The notes under the pieces: generated by a model
Seen by the model: only the letters and a program-made list of their open reading frames with translations
Database searches by the model: none
Told to the model about the DNA's origin: nothing
From: Myxococcales bacterium
Lineage (GTDB): Bacteria; Myxococcota; Polyangia; Nannocystales; Nannocystaceae
Length of the DNA stretch: 64,000 bases
Assembly: GCA_016793465.1 (NCBI GenBank)
Contig: JAEUJW010000080.1
Location: 96,081 to 160,080, forward strand
Direction: 5' to 3'
Position numbers and translations under genes: made by a program
In this document: in pieces, positions 55,722-64,000 of the stretch
How positions within the stretch are numbered: the stretch's first letter is position 1
Layout of the letters: each line of letters starts with the position of its first letter

Positions 55722-57460
55722 GGGATCCCGTGGTGACGCGAAAAATGGCACAGCCCGACGATCCGGAACAGGCCCGCGCGCTCGCGCTCGTCGAGCGGCC
55801 GCGCCGAGGCGAGCCGCGCCTGCACCGCCGCGACGTCGACCAGCCCGCGCACCAGCGCCGGCGGCTCCGCGAGCAGCCGCCCCGCCTCTCGTCGATACAC
55901 CGGCTCCGCCCCCTGGTCCTTCGGCAGCGCCGACTTCCGCCGCGTGCGGATCGCCTCCGGCACCAGCCCGCGCAGCGCCTGACGCAGCCGCGTCTTCTCT
56001 CCCCCGGCCAGGCCCGCGCGCGGCGGCACCTGCTGCGCCAGCGCCAGCAGCTCCGCGTCCGCAAACGGCACCCGCGCCTCGAGCCCGTGGCGCATGGTGT
56101 GGATGTCCCCGTTGTGCAGCAGCCGCGGCAACCACCGCTCGACCACCAGCCGCGTGGTGTCCGCCACCTGGTCGTCGCGCGCCCGCCCCGGCCGCATCCA
56201 CGCGCGGTACCTGTCCGCAAGGCCAGCCGCCGGATCCGCCAGCACCTCGCGCCGGATCGCCACCCCCCCGAACCTTTTAATTATTTCTGCGGGGTCCGCG
56301 GTCGCGGCCGGGTCGAGCAGGAAGTGGTACCCGAAGTGCGTCTCGTCGGCCGCGTCGCCGACCAGCACCGCCTTCAAACCCGCCGCCGCCGCCGCCCGCG
56401 CCAGGCGGTCCTGCGCCACCTCCTGCTCCCACGCCGGCAGCGCGTCGTTGGTCCGCGCGACCCGCTCGAGGTCCGCCGCCAGGTCCGCCCGCGCCACCTC
56501 CACCGCGCGCCACTCGACCTCAGCCGCCCGCGCCGCGAGGCCCACGTACTCCATGTCGTTCGACACCACGATCGCCGACCGCTGATAGTCGTAGTCGTGC
56601 ATCCCCTCGAACACGATCGAGAGCGCCGCGGGCCGGCGCATCACCTGCCCGGCGATCATCGCAATCGCCGTCGAGTCGAGGCCCCCGCTGAGGAACACCC
56701 CGATCGGCTCGTCCGCCACGCACGTGCGCCGCACCGCCGCCGTGAACGCCGCGCGCAGCGCCTCGTCGCCGGGCCCCTCGCCCTCGCGCGCCACCTCGTA
56801 ATTAAAATAACGCCGCACCCGCGGGCCCTCGGGCCCCAGCTCGGCCCAGCGCCCCGGCTGCAGGTACTCGACCCCCGCGAACATCGGCCGCTCGACCCCG
56901 CTGAAGCACGGCGCCACCAGGTACTCGAGCACCGCCTCCTCGCACGCCCGCGGCGCGCTCCGCCGCGCCCGCGCGACCACCCCCGCCTCCGACGCGAACA
57001 GGAACTCCTCGCCGTCCCACGCGTACGCCAGCGGCTTGACGCCCAGCGGGTCCCTCGCCAAAAACCCCCGCCGCTCCGCCGCGTCCCACACGAAGAACGC
57101 GAACATCCCGTTGAACCGCGACACGCAGCCCGGCCCCCACGCCGCGTACGCCGCGAGCACCGTCTCCGCGTCGCAGCGCGTGGCGAACGGGTAGTCGAGC
57201 CGCGCCCGCAGCTCCTGGTGATTATAGATCTCGCCGTTGTAGACGATCGTGTAGCGCCCGTCGGGCGTGCGCATCGGCTGGGCCCCGCCCGCGCGGTCGA
57301 GCAGCGAGAGCCGCGTGTGCAGCAAGATCCCGCCGTCGAGCTCGGCCTCGCCGTCGCCGTCCGGCCCGCGATGGCGCAGCCCGACCTGCATCGCCCGCGC
57401 CCGCGCCCGCGCCGCCTCGTCGACGCCGCGGTAGTGAATCAGCCCGGCGATCCCACACAT
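55718..57460 (-). CDS. asnB: Glutamine-hydrolysing asparagine synthetase-family protein
   Basis: 580 aa. N-terminal Ntn glutaminase with Cys2 (MCGIAGLIHYRG) and LRHRGPDG, then the ATP-pyrophosphatase domain with SGGLDS (258-263) and GDAADETHFGYHF. Complete by length. In biosynthetic clusters such enzymes amidate carboxyls or form amide bonds to sugars or peptides rather than making free asparagine. The neighbours (a second synthetase-like gene, radical SAM, two glycosyltransferases) support such a role. ATGA overlap with the GT1 gene. Confidence 0.88.
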   Translation of the reverse strand: MCGIAGLIHYRGVDEAARARARAMQVGLRHRGPDGDGEAELDGGILLHTRLSLLDRAGGAQPMRTPDGRYTIVYNGEIYNHQELRARLDYPFATRCDAETVLAAYAAWGPGCVSRFNGMFAFFVWDAAERRGFLARDPLGVKPLAYAWDGEEFLFASEAGVVARARRSAPRACEEAVLEYLVAPCFSGVERPMFAGVEYLQPGRWAELGPEGPRVRRYFNYEVAREGEGPGDEALRAAFTAAVRRTCVADEPIGVFLSGGLDSTAIAMIAGQVMRRPAALSIVFEGMHDYDYQRSAIVVSNDMEYVGLAARAAEVEWRAVEVARADLAADLERVARTNDALPAWEQEVAQDRLARAAAAAGLKAVLVGDAADETHFGYHFLLDPAATADPAEIIKRFGGVAIRREVLADPAAGLADRYRAWMRPGRARDDQVADTTRLVVERWLPRLLHNGDIHTMRHGLEARVPFADAELLALAQQVPPRAGLAGGEKTRLRQALRGLVPEAIRTRRKSALPKDQGAEPVYRREAGRLLAEPPALVRGLVDVAAVQARLASARPLDERERAGLFRIVGLCHFSRHHGIP

Positions 57461-58565
57461 GACAGGTCCATCCCCGGAAAGCACCTCACCAGCAGCGCCA
57501 GCGTCGTCCAGCCGACCCGCTCGCGGTCCGTCGCGTCCCCCGGCGCGCGCCCGAGGCAGCGCCCGAGCGCGGCGAGTTCTTCGCCGCCGACCAGCCCGCG
57601 CAGGTCCATCGCCGGGGCCAGCCGCGGCCGCTTCGCCCGCCACGCCACGCCCTCCGGCACCCCGAGATCGCCCGCCAGCGCCCGCAACGCCCGCTTGTCC
57701 GGATCTCCCACCACGCGCTCCGCGACCCCCGCCGCGAGGAACGGCGCCACCGCCGTCAGCCCCGCCGCCCGCATCATCGCCCCGACGATCGGCAGGTAGT
57801 CCGCGCCGCGCACATTCTTAAAAATTTCGTCGGCGCCGTCGCCCGTGATCATCCATTCGACCCCGTCGGCCCGGGCCGCCCGCGCCAGCAGCAGCCGACT
57901 CACCGGGTGCAGATTGTACAGTGGGCTCTCACAGCCGCGGATCGCCGCCGCCAGGCCCTCGACGTAGTCCGCCTCGCGCACCGCCACCTCGCGCAGCTCG
58001 ACGCCGAAGCGCCCCGCGACCTCGCGCGCCTCCTCGACCTCACCGTACCCCGCGAACTCCGGCGCCAGCGTGTACGCGACCACCCGCCGCCCCAGCAACC
58101 CCGCCAGCACGGCCGAGTCGACCCCGCCGCTCAGCGCCAGCGCCCCGCGCCCGCCCGGCACGTCGTCACACGCCCGCAGCAACGCCGCCCGCAAGCTCGC
58201 CACCCCGTCGCCCGTCACAAACCCCTGCGACTCCTCCGCGCGCCCTGTCATCCGCGCCTCGCCTACACACGCGTCGCCCGCTCGACCACTCGCCTCACCT
58301 CGCATCTCCGTCGCCCGCGCCTCGCCCTCGTACGACTCGCCCTCGCGCTCCCTCGCCTCACCTCGCCTCGCCCTCGCCCGCGCCTCGCCCTCGTCGCACC
58401 ACGCCCAGCGCGCCCCGGCGATGCACGTCGCTCCTTCGACCTCGCGCTCTCCGAACGCCGCGCGCACCCCCTCGGCGTCGAGCCGCACCCGCGCCGCGCC
58501 GACGAGCGCGCACAGCGAGCCCCCGCTCCGCCCGCCCCACGTCACCTGCGTCGCCAGCCGCGGGT

Positions 58566-58569
<4 letters not shown>
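57439..58569 (-). CDS. Asparagine-synthetase-fold protein without a glutaminase domain
   Basis: 376 aa from the ATG at 58569. The C-terminal half is an ATP-pyrophosphatase synthetase domain (LALSGGVDSAVLAGLLG, 147-152 PPi loop; WMITGDGADEIFKN; RPRLAPAMDLRG). The first 120 residues lack Cys2 and the glutaminase fold, and contain a repetitive Glu/Ala/Arg run (GEARARARRGEARERE). It may use free ammonia or an amine, or act like lasso cyclases and beta-lactam synthetases on a carboxyl. Overlaps the radical SAM gene by ATGA and asnB by 22 nt. Confidence 0.78.
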
Positions 58570-59783
<1,214 letters not shown>

Positions 59784-59853
59784 CGGAGGTCGTGCATACC
59801 ACGGATCCCGCCGCCCCCGCACCGCGGGCCCACGCGCGCACGCGAACCTCGAC

Positions 59854-60423
59854 CTACCCGAGGGTGGATTCGATCTGATCGTAGACGTCGGCCAGCGTGA
59901 GGCCCACACCGAGCCCCAGCTCGATCACCCCGGCGGTGAACGCGGCCGCGACCCAGCGGTCGCCCTCGACGCGGCGATGATGCTCGACCCGCCGCTCCGG
60001 CTGGTCGACGAGCAACACCTCGCGCAGCGTCGGTATCTGCTTGTAGTGCTCGAGCTTGGCCCCGCGGTCGTAGTCTCTGGTCGACGACGACAGCACCTCG
60101 AAGAGCAACGCGGGATTGACGAGGCTCATCCCGTCGGATGCATGCACCTCCCACCGCCCGCACACGACGCCGCCGTCGGGGTACGTGTAGAGCCCGCTAC
60201 TCGGGATGTGGATCCGCTGATCGCTGGTGAACGGCTTGCACGGGCGACCGCGCAGCAGCACGCCGAGCGCGCCCGTCACGTTGGCAGCCACCAGGTTGTG
60301 GCTGGCGCGAGCGCCCCCCATGGCGAAGATCTCGCCGTCGAGGAACTCGTGCCTCTCGCTCGTGTTGGCCTCGAGACTCAGGTAGTCCTGCACGGTCCAG
60401 TGGAGTCGTCGCTCGGGCTGCAT
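59854..60423 (-). CDS. Uma2-family (DUF820) restriction-endonuclease-fold protein
   Basis: 189 aa from the ATG at 60423. Typical Uma2 pattern: YLSLEANTSERHEFLDGEIF, GGARASHNLVAANV, YTYPDGGVVCGR, LLFEVLSSSTRDYDRGAKLEHY and REVLLVDQPERRVE, giving the PD-(D/E)xK-like acidic residues and Lys. Family function is unknown; it is common in many copies in cyanobacteria and myxobacteria. It lies 70 nt upstream of the radical SAM operon on the same strand. Confidence 0.88.
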   Translation of the reverse strand: MQPERRLHWTVQDYLSLEANTSERHEFLDGEIFAMGGARASHNLVAANVTGALGVLLRGRPCKPFTSDQRIHIPSSGLYTYPDGGVVCGRWEVHASDGMSLVNPALLFEVLSSSTRDYDRGAKLEHYKQIPTLREVLLVDQPERRVEHHRRVEGDRWVAAAFTAGVIELGLGVGLTLADVYDQIESTLG

Positions 60424-60524
60424 TGGTCGCACGGTATCATATCGCGCCGAGCGCCGCCCTTGCGTGAGCGAGGTTTGCGGCGCTGACATCGCCGCGACGC
60501 GCTCGCCCGGCGGCCCCGGGCGCA

Positions 60525-60554
60525 TGCGGTCCGCGAACCGCGGTCTGCGGACCG
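60525..60554. repeat. Nested inverted repeat in a divergent promoter region
   Basis: GCGGTCCGC (60525-60533) and GCGGACCGC (60546-60554) are perfect 9-bp arms; the 12-nt loop itself contains ACCGCGGT, an 8-bp palindrome. It lies between the divergent Uma2 gene (start 60423) and Cu monooxygenase gene (start 60633), suiting a regulator site or a cruciform. Confidence 0.6.
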
Positions 60555-60632
60555 CGCCGCGGGGCTGGCGGGCCGTGAGTCGACGCCTGCCCGGCCGCGC
60601 AGCGTTCGGTTAGGCTGGCCTCGAGGACCCCG

Positions 60633-62081
60633 ATGCCCAGCGCCCGCACCGCTCTCCCGTTCGCCCTGCTCGTCGCCTGCAACGGCGCGTCCGATCCCTC
60701 CACCGGCGACGACGGCAGCAGCGGCGCCGCCGCGAGCACCGGCGCCGTCGATCCCACCTCGACCTCGACGCCGGTCACCACCACGACCGCCGCCGACGCC
60801 AGCACCGGCGACGTCACGAGCTCCGAGCCGACCACCGCCGACCCGACCACCGGCGGCGAGCCGGCGCTGACCTACTGGCGCGACATCAAGGCGATCCTCG
60901 ACGGCAAGTGCGGCACCTGCCACCGCGCCGGCGACATCGGCCCGTTCGCGCTCACGACCTACGAGCAGGCCAGGACCATGTCGCCGATCATCGCGCCGTC
61001 GATCGACGACCGCACGATGCCGCCGTGGCCGCCCGACGACGCCTGCACCACCTACGAGCGCGACCTCTCGCTGACCGACGACGAGCGCGGCAAGCTGCTC
61101 GCGTGGATCGACCTCGGCTCGCCCGAGGGCGACCCCGCCGACGAGCCGCCGCACGAGGACGACCCGGCCCCGCCGATCGCCTACGACATCGAGCTGGGGA
61201 TCCCCGAGCCCTACACCCCGACCGCCCTGCCCGACGACTACCGCTGCTTCCTGCTCGACTGGCCCAAGGACCAGCCGACCTACACCACCGGCTTCACCAT
61301 CGAGCCCGGCGCCCGGCCGATCGTGCACCACGTGATCGCCTTCATCATCCCGCCGGCCGAGCTCGCGCCGTTCGTCGCGCTCGACGAGGCCGACCCCGGC
61401 CCCGGCTACCCCTGCTACGGCGGCCCCGGCGGCGAGGCCAGCCCGCGCGCCCGCTGGCTCGGCGCGTGGGTCCCCGGCGGCAGCAGCGGCGCGCTGCCCG
61501 AGGGCACCGGCATCATGGTCGAGCCCGGCTCGAAGATCGCCCTGCAGATGCACTACCACCCGCTCGGCGACAACGCGTCCGACCAGTCGACGCTGCACAT
61601 CCGCACCGCCACCTCGGTCGAGCGCCCGGCCTACCTGCTCCCGATCGCCAACCCCGGGTGGATGGTCGACCAGCCCGAGATGACGATCGAGGCCGGCGAC
61701 CCCGACTCCGTGCACGAGTTCCAGATCGGCCTCAGCCTGATCTTGCAGTACCTCTACGGCAACGACGCCCCCGGCATCGGCAAGCCCATGCTGGTGCACG
61801 CGGCCGGCGTGCACATGCACACCCGCGGCGTGCGGGCCAGCCTGCAGGTGCTCGGCCAGGGCGGCAGCGACGGCCCGTGCCTGATCGACGTGCCCCGCTG
61901 GGACTTCAACTGGCAAGGCACCTACGAGCTCCGCGAGCCGGTGGTCGTCAACTCCGCCGACCAGGTCCGCCTCACGTGCCACCACGACAACTCCAAGGGC
62001 GACGCGCCCATCAAGTGGGGCGAGGGCACCGGCGACGAGATGTGCCTCGGCATGATGTACGTCAGCGCCCCGGGCGAGTGA
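60633..62081 (+). CDS. Copper type II ascorbate-dependent monooxygenase-like lipoprotein with a heme-binding motif (second copy)
   Basis: 482 aa, Shine-Dalgarno GAGGA before the ATG. Signal peptide and lipobox (LLVAC), Thr/Ser/Gly spacer to 75, cytochrome-like CGTCH, MPPWPPDD and the LTDDERGKLLAWIDLGSPEG helix shared with the copy at 47623. Copper domains show IVHHVIAFII, LQMHYHPLG and HAAGVHMHTRGV; the ending TGDEMCLGMMYV is also shared. Substrate unknown. Confidence 0.85.
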   Translation: MPSARTALPFALLVACNGASDPSTGDDGSSGAAASTGAVDPTSTSTPVTTTTAADASTGDVTSSEPTTADPTTGGEPALTYWRDIKAILDGKCGTCHRAGDIGPFALTTYEQARTMSPIIAPSIDDRTMPPWPPDDACTTYERDLSLTDDERGKLLAWIDLGSPEGDPADEPPHEDDPAPPIAYDIELGIPEPYTPTALPDDYRCFLLDWPKDQPTYTTGFTIEPGARPIVHHVIAFIIPPAELAPFVALDEADPGPGYPCYGGPGGEASPRARWLGAWVPGGSSGALPEGTGIMVEPGSKIALQMHYHPLGDNASDQSTLHIRTATSVERPAYLLPIANPGWMVDQPEMTIEAGDPDSVHEFQIGLSLILQYLYGNDAPGIGKPMLVHAAGVHMHTRGVRASLQVLGQGGSDGPCLIDVPRWDFNWQGTYELREPVVVNSADQVRLTCHHDNSKGDAPIKWGEGTGDEMCLGMMYVSAPGE

Positions 62082-62103
62082 AATTCATGATATCGTCCAG
62101 AGC

Positions 62104-63276
62104 GTGACGCGACTCCAACGCTTTCGGGCCTTCATGGCCCGAATGAACCCGACGGCAGACCCCGCGAAAGCGATCGCCGGTGGCCTGTTCGTAGAGCGCC
62201 CCGGCGGCTCGGTCTGGTCAGAACTGAAGTCCCGACTCGAGGTCGATCCTGTCTCGTCTCACGTCGTACTCGGTGGTATCGGATCTGGCAAGACATCAGA
62301 ACTAATCATAATTGCCGAAAAACTGAAGGCCTCGCTGCAACCTGAGGGTGATCACGTCGAATACATCGATGTCAGCAAACAGTTCTCTCTTGATTCACGC
62401 GCGCGCAGCGGCGTCCTTGTTGCCCTCGCAGGACTCGGATTGGCCCGCTCCCAGCCGAAAGACGAACGCTCACCAGAGTTTGTCAAGGCCGTCAAATCTC
62501 TCTACACATTCGCGTACGGATATCAGTCCGACGATGATTTTTCACACCAATTCCCTGGAGTACTCGACGACACATACCGAGGAAACGACCCACCGAACTC
62601 CCTCGAGCACGCAGGCAACCTTCCTGCGCTCTTGAAGCATCGCAACGGTGGAGGAAAGCACGCTGTTTTCCTCTTCGACTCCCTTGATCGTCTACCAAAT
62701 CCCGAAAATTTCGTCACTTTAGTACAGCACGACATCGCCGCGCTCAAGCGCGTCGGGATCGGTGTAGTCGTAGTGGGGCCAGTTCGTTATGTGCCGGGCA
62801 ATGATCGTGGTCTCGTCGAACTCTTCGATCATCCCCACTTCCAGCTCTCGGTCGACACTCAAAACGAGTCCGAATTTGCATTCTTGTGCGACGTATTGCG
62901 GCGGCGCGCCGATCCAGATGTCTTGCCAGACATGTGTCTTCGCCCCCTCGTGCTCGCCTCGGGAGGCGTCCTTCGTGACCTCATCACCCTGGCCAAGCGC
63001 GCCGCCGAAGAGGCCTATGTCGGCGGCCGTGACAGCGTTCAACTCCAGGATGTGGTGACTGCACGTGACGCCATGGGTCGAGGTCTGGCGATCGGCCTCG
63101 ACGACGAACAACTTGTTGCCCTACGCAAAGTCCACGCCAGCGAGAAATTCATCGTCCGCGGCGAACGCGAGCTTTCGTTGCTCGAAACTCGACGCGTGTT
63201 GATGTATGAGGGCAATCGCTGGGTCGTCCACCCCGCGCTGGCGCCGTTGCTCGGCCTGATGCCTGAGGTCGCATGA
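62104..63276 (+). CDS. P-loop ATPase (AAA/STAND-like), first gene of a lower-GC operon
   Basis: 390 aa, GTG start. Walker A GGIGSGKT (57-64), Walker B HAVFLFDSLDRL (186-197), and a winged-helix-like end (LLETRRVLMYEGNRWVVHPAL). Codon use changes sharply here: many A/T-ending codons, against GC-saturated third positions in all genes to the left. ATGA overlap with the next gene. The layout recalls ATPase modules of phage-defence operons; no specific known system is recognised. Confidence 0.75.
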   Translation: MTRLQRFRAFMARMNPTADPAKAIAGGLFVERPGGSVWSELKSRLEVDPVSSHVVLGGIGSGKTSELIIIAEKLKASLQPEGDHVEYIDVSKQFSLDSRARSGVLVALAGLGLARSQPKDERSPEFVKAVKSLYTFAYGYQSDDDFSHQFPGVLDDTYRGNDPPNSLEHAGNLPALLKHRNGGGKHAVFLFDSLDRLPNPENFVTLVQHDIAALKRVGIGVVVVGPVRYVPGNDRGLVELFDHPHFQLSVDTQNESEFAFLCDVLRRRADPDVLPDMCLRPLVLASGGVLRDLITLAKRAAEEAYVGGRDSVQLQDVVTARDAMGRGLAIGLDDEQLVALRKVHASEKFIVRGERELSLLETRRVLMYEGNRWVVHPALAPLLGLMPEVA

Positions 63277-63935
63277 AACCCGCCTTGCCCGAGACCATCT
63301 CCGCGTGGCCGCTCGCGGCCCGCCTCGTCGATATCGGGGCCATGTCAAACGCATGGTTCCTTGTCGTCGTCGCCGAGGGGACGGATGAACATTCAGCCAC
63401 AGAGTTACACGAGGAAATTGTCGGTTTGACCGACCATCGTATCGATCGCATCCATGTCTCGACGGCCGAAGAATTGATTACTACTTGTGCCGAGAACTCC
63501 GAAGACATCCTCGTCCTCACCGGCCTCTCGACCTTTGACGAGCACGCCTGGCGCGCCGTCGACGTCAACCGCAGCCGCCTCGAACGCGTCGCTCCTACAC
63601 TGCTCATCATCAACAGCACGGCCGTGCATCGAATGCCAATCCTCGCGCCTAACCTATGGAGCTGGATCGGCGACGGTGTGTGGCGCTACGGTGCGGAGGA
63701 TCGCCTCACCTCATCGGTGCGTGAGCAGCGGCTCGCCGAGCTCCGCCGCCACTTCGGCTTCGACGACGCCGAGCTGGAGGAGCGCGCTCGCGCCGGTCGA
63801 CTGCCTGCAGAGCCTGATATCGCCGAGTGGCTCGTCCTGCTCGGTCTCGGCGAGTTGATACCCCCCAGTCTCAGGAAAGTTGTCGCCTTCACCGATAAAC
63901 CACCCGAGGGGCGAGCAAAGCAACCAGTGAGATGA
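63273..63935 (+). CDS. Unknown 220-aa protein of the ATPase operon
   Basis: Starts by ATGA overlap with the ATPase and ends by ATGA overlap with the third gene. Contains VLTGLSTFDEHAWRAVDVNR, LLIINSTAVHRMPILAPNLW (followed by SWIG) and a helical C-terminus. The strand-helix alternation and the DVNRSRL...APNLWSWIG pattern suggest a Rossmann-like or TIR/receiver-like fold of conflict systems, but no catalytic residues are certain. Lower GC like its partner. Confidence 0.6.
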   Translation: MKPALPETISAWPLAARLVDIGAMSNAWFLVVVAEGTDEHSATELHEEIVGLTDHRIDRIHVSTAEELITTCAENSEDILVLTGLSTFDEHAWRAVDVNRSRLERVAPTLLIINSTAVHRMPILAPNLWSWIGDGVWRYGAEDRLTSSVREQRLAELRRHFGFDDAELEERARAGRLPAEPDIAEWLVLLGLGELIPPSLRKVVAFTDKPPEGRAKQPVR

Positions 63936-64000
63936 ACACCGAGATCGCCCGGATGGGCGGGCAGCAGAGAACAGACGAGTACGACGTGGACCTCGAGGAG
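63932..64000 (+). CDS. Third gene of the ATPase operon (5' end only)
   Basis: ATG at 63932 overlapping the previous stop (ATGA); 23 codons to the window edge (MNTEIARMGGQQRTDEYDVD then LEE). Too little to classify; the start is inferred from translational coupling. Confidence 0.5.
   Translation, partial: MNTEIARMGGQQRTDEYDVDLEE

Overview
The window is a very GC-rich (roughly 73% by eye) bacterial chromosome segment that most resembles a myxobacterium, probably the Nannocystis side of the Myxococcota. The signs are: many secreted lipoproteins with a lipobox followed by Ser/Thr/Asp/Gly-rich spacers and Cys-rich domains, a MYXO-CTERM-like C-terminus, an IgGFc-binding-type protein, two heme/copper monooxygenase-like lipoproteins, a chemosensory operon, and frequent GTG/TTG starts with 4-base stop/start overlaps. 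The species assignment is an inference.

Layout. 1-9.4 kb: the 5' part of a B12-binding radical SAM gene (off the left edge), a DnaJ-type co-chaperone, a tandem pair of paralogous lipoproteins, a small helical protein, lipoyl synthase, an extensin-like peptidase and an M23 lipoprotein. 9.4-24.6 kb (mostly minus strand): xerC, pmbA/tldD, the zinc-independent ribosomal protein pair rpsN-rpmE2, rluB with a very long repetitive N-terminus, a truncated IgGFc-binding protein, scpB/scpA with long acidic tails, an M50 protease, an MFS transporter and xerD. 24.6-35 kb: a chemosensory operon read cheY-cheA-cheW-cheW-REC-HEAT-cheR-cheB, followed by a GAF protein and a second single-domain response regulator. 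35-37 kb: an intact group II intron with its reverse transcriptase/maturase, lying 2 nt upstream of the cheY start codon and in the same orientation. 37-50 kb: envelope and secreted proteins (OmpA nested in DUF4139, a metzincin-like protein with an altered zinc motif, Cys-rich lipoproteins, a beta-lactamase-fold hydrolase, a Cu monooxygenase), an aminotransferase, a PIG-L deacetylase, and a junction of two gene fragments. 50-52.8 kb: a decayed group II intron 3' end, then a small-peptide/HEAT/cupin-HEAT operon and a GFA-family protein. 52.8-59.8 kb: a tightly overlapped six-gene minus-strand operon (radical SAM, two asparagine-synthetase-fold proteins, two glycosyltransferases, an apparently circularly permuted ROK protein) that looks like an undescribed biosynthetic pathway. 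59.8-64 kb: a Uma2-family protein, a second Cu monooxygenase, and the start of a lower-GC operon (P-loop ATPase, 220-aa protein, third gene cut by the window edge) that looks horizontally acquired and defence-like.

Across the window a 16-bp interrupted palindrome, consensus CTGTCC-N4-GGnCAG, recurs at least 20 times. It occurs as spaced pairs between genes (next to xerC, tldD and xerD) and in frame inside genes, where it forms the repeat peptides of RluB and ScpB. No tRNA, rRNA or CRISPR array was seen.
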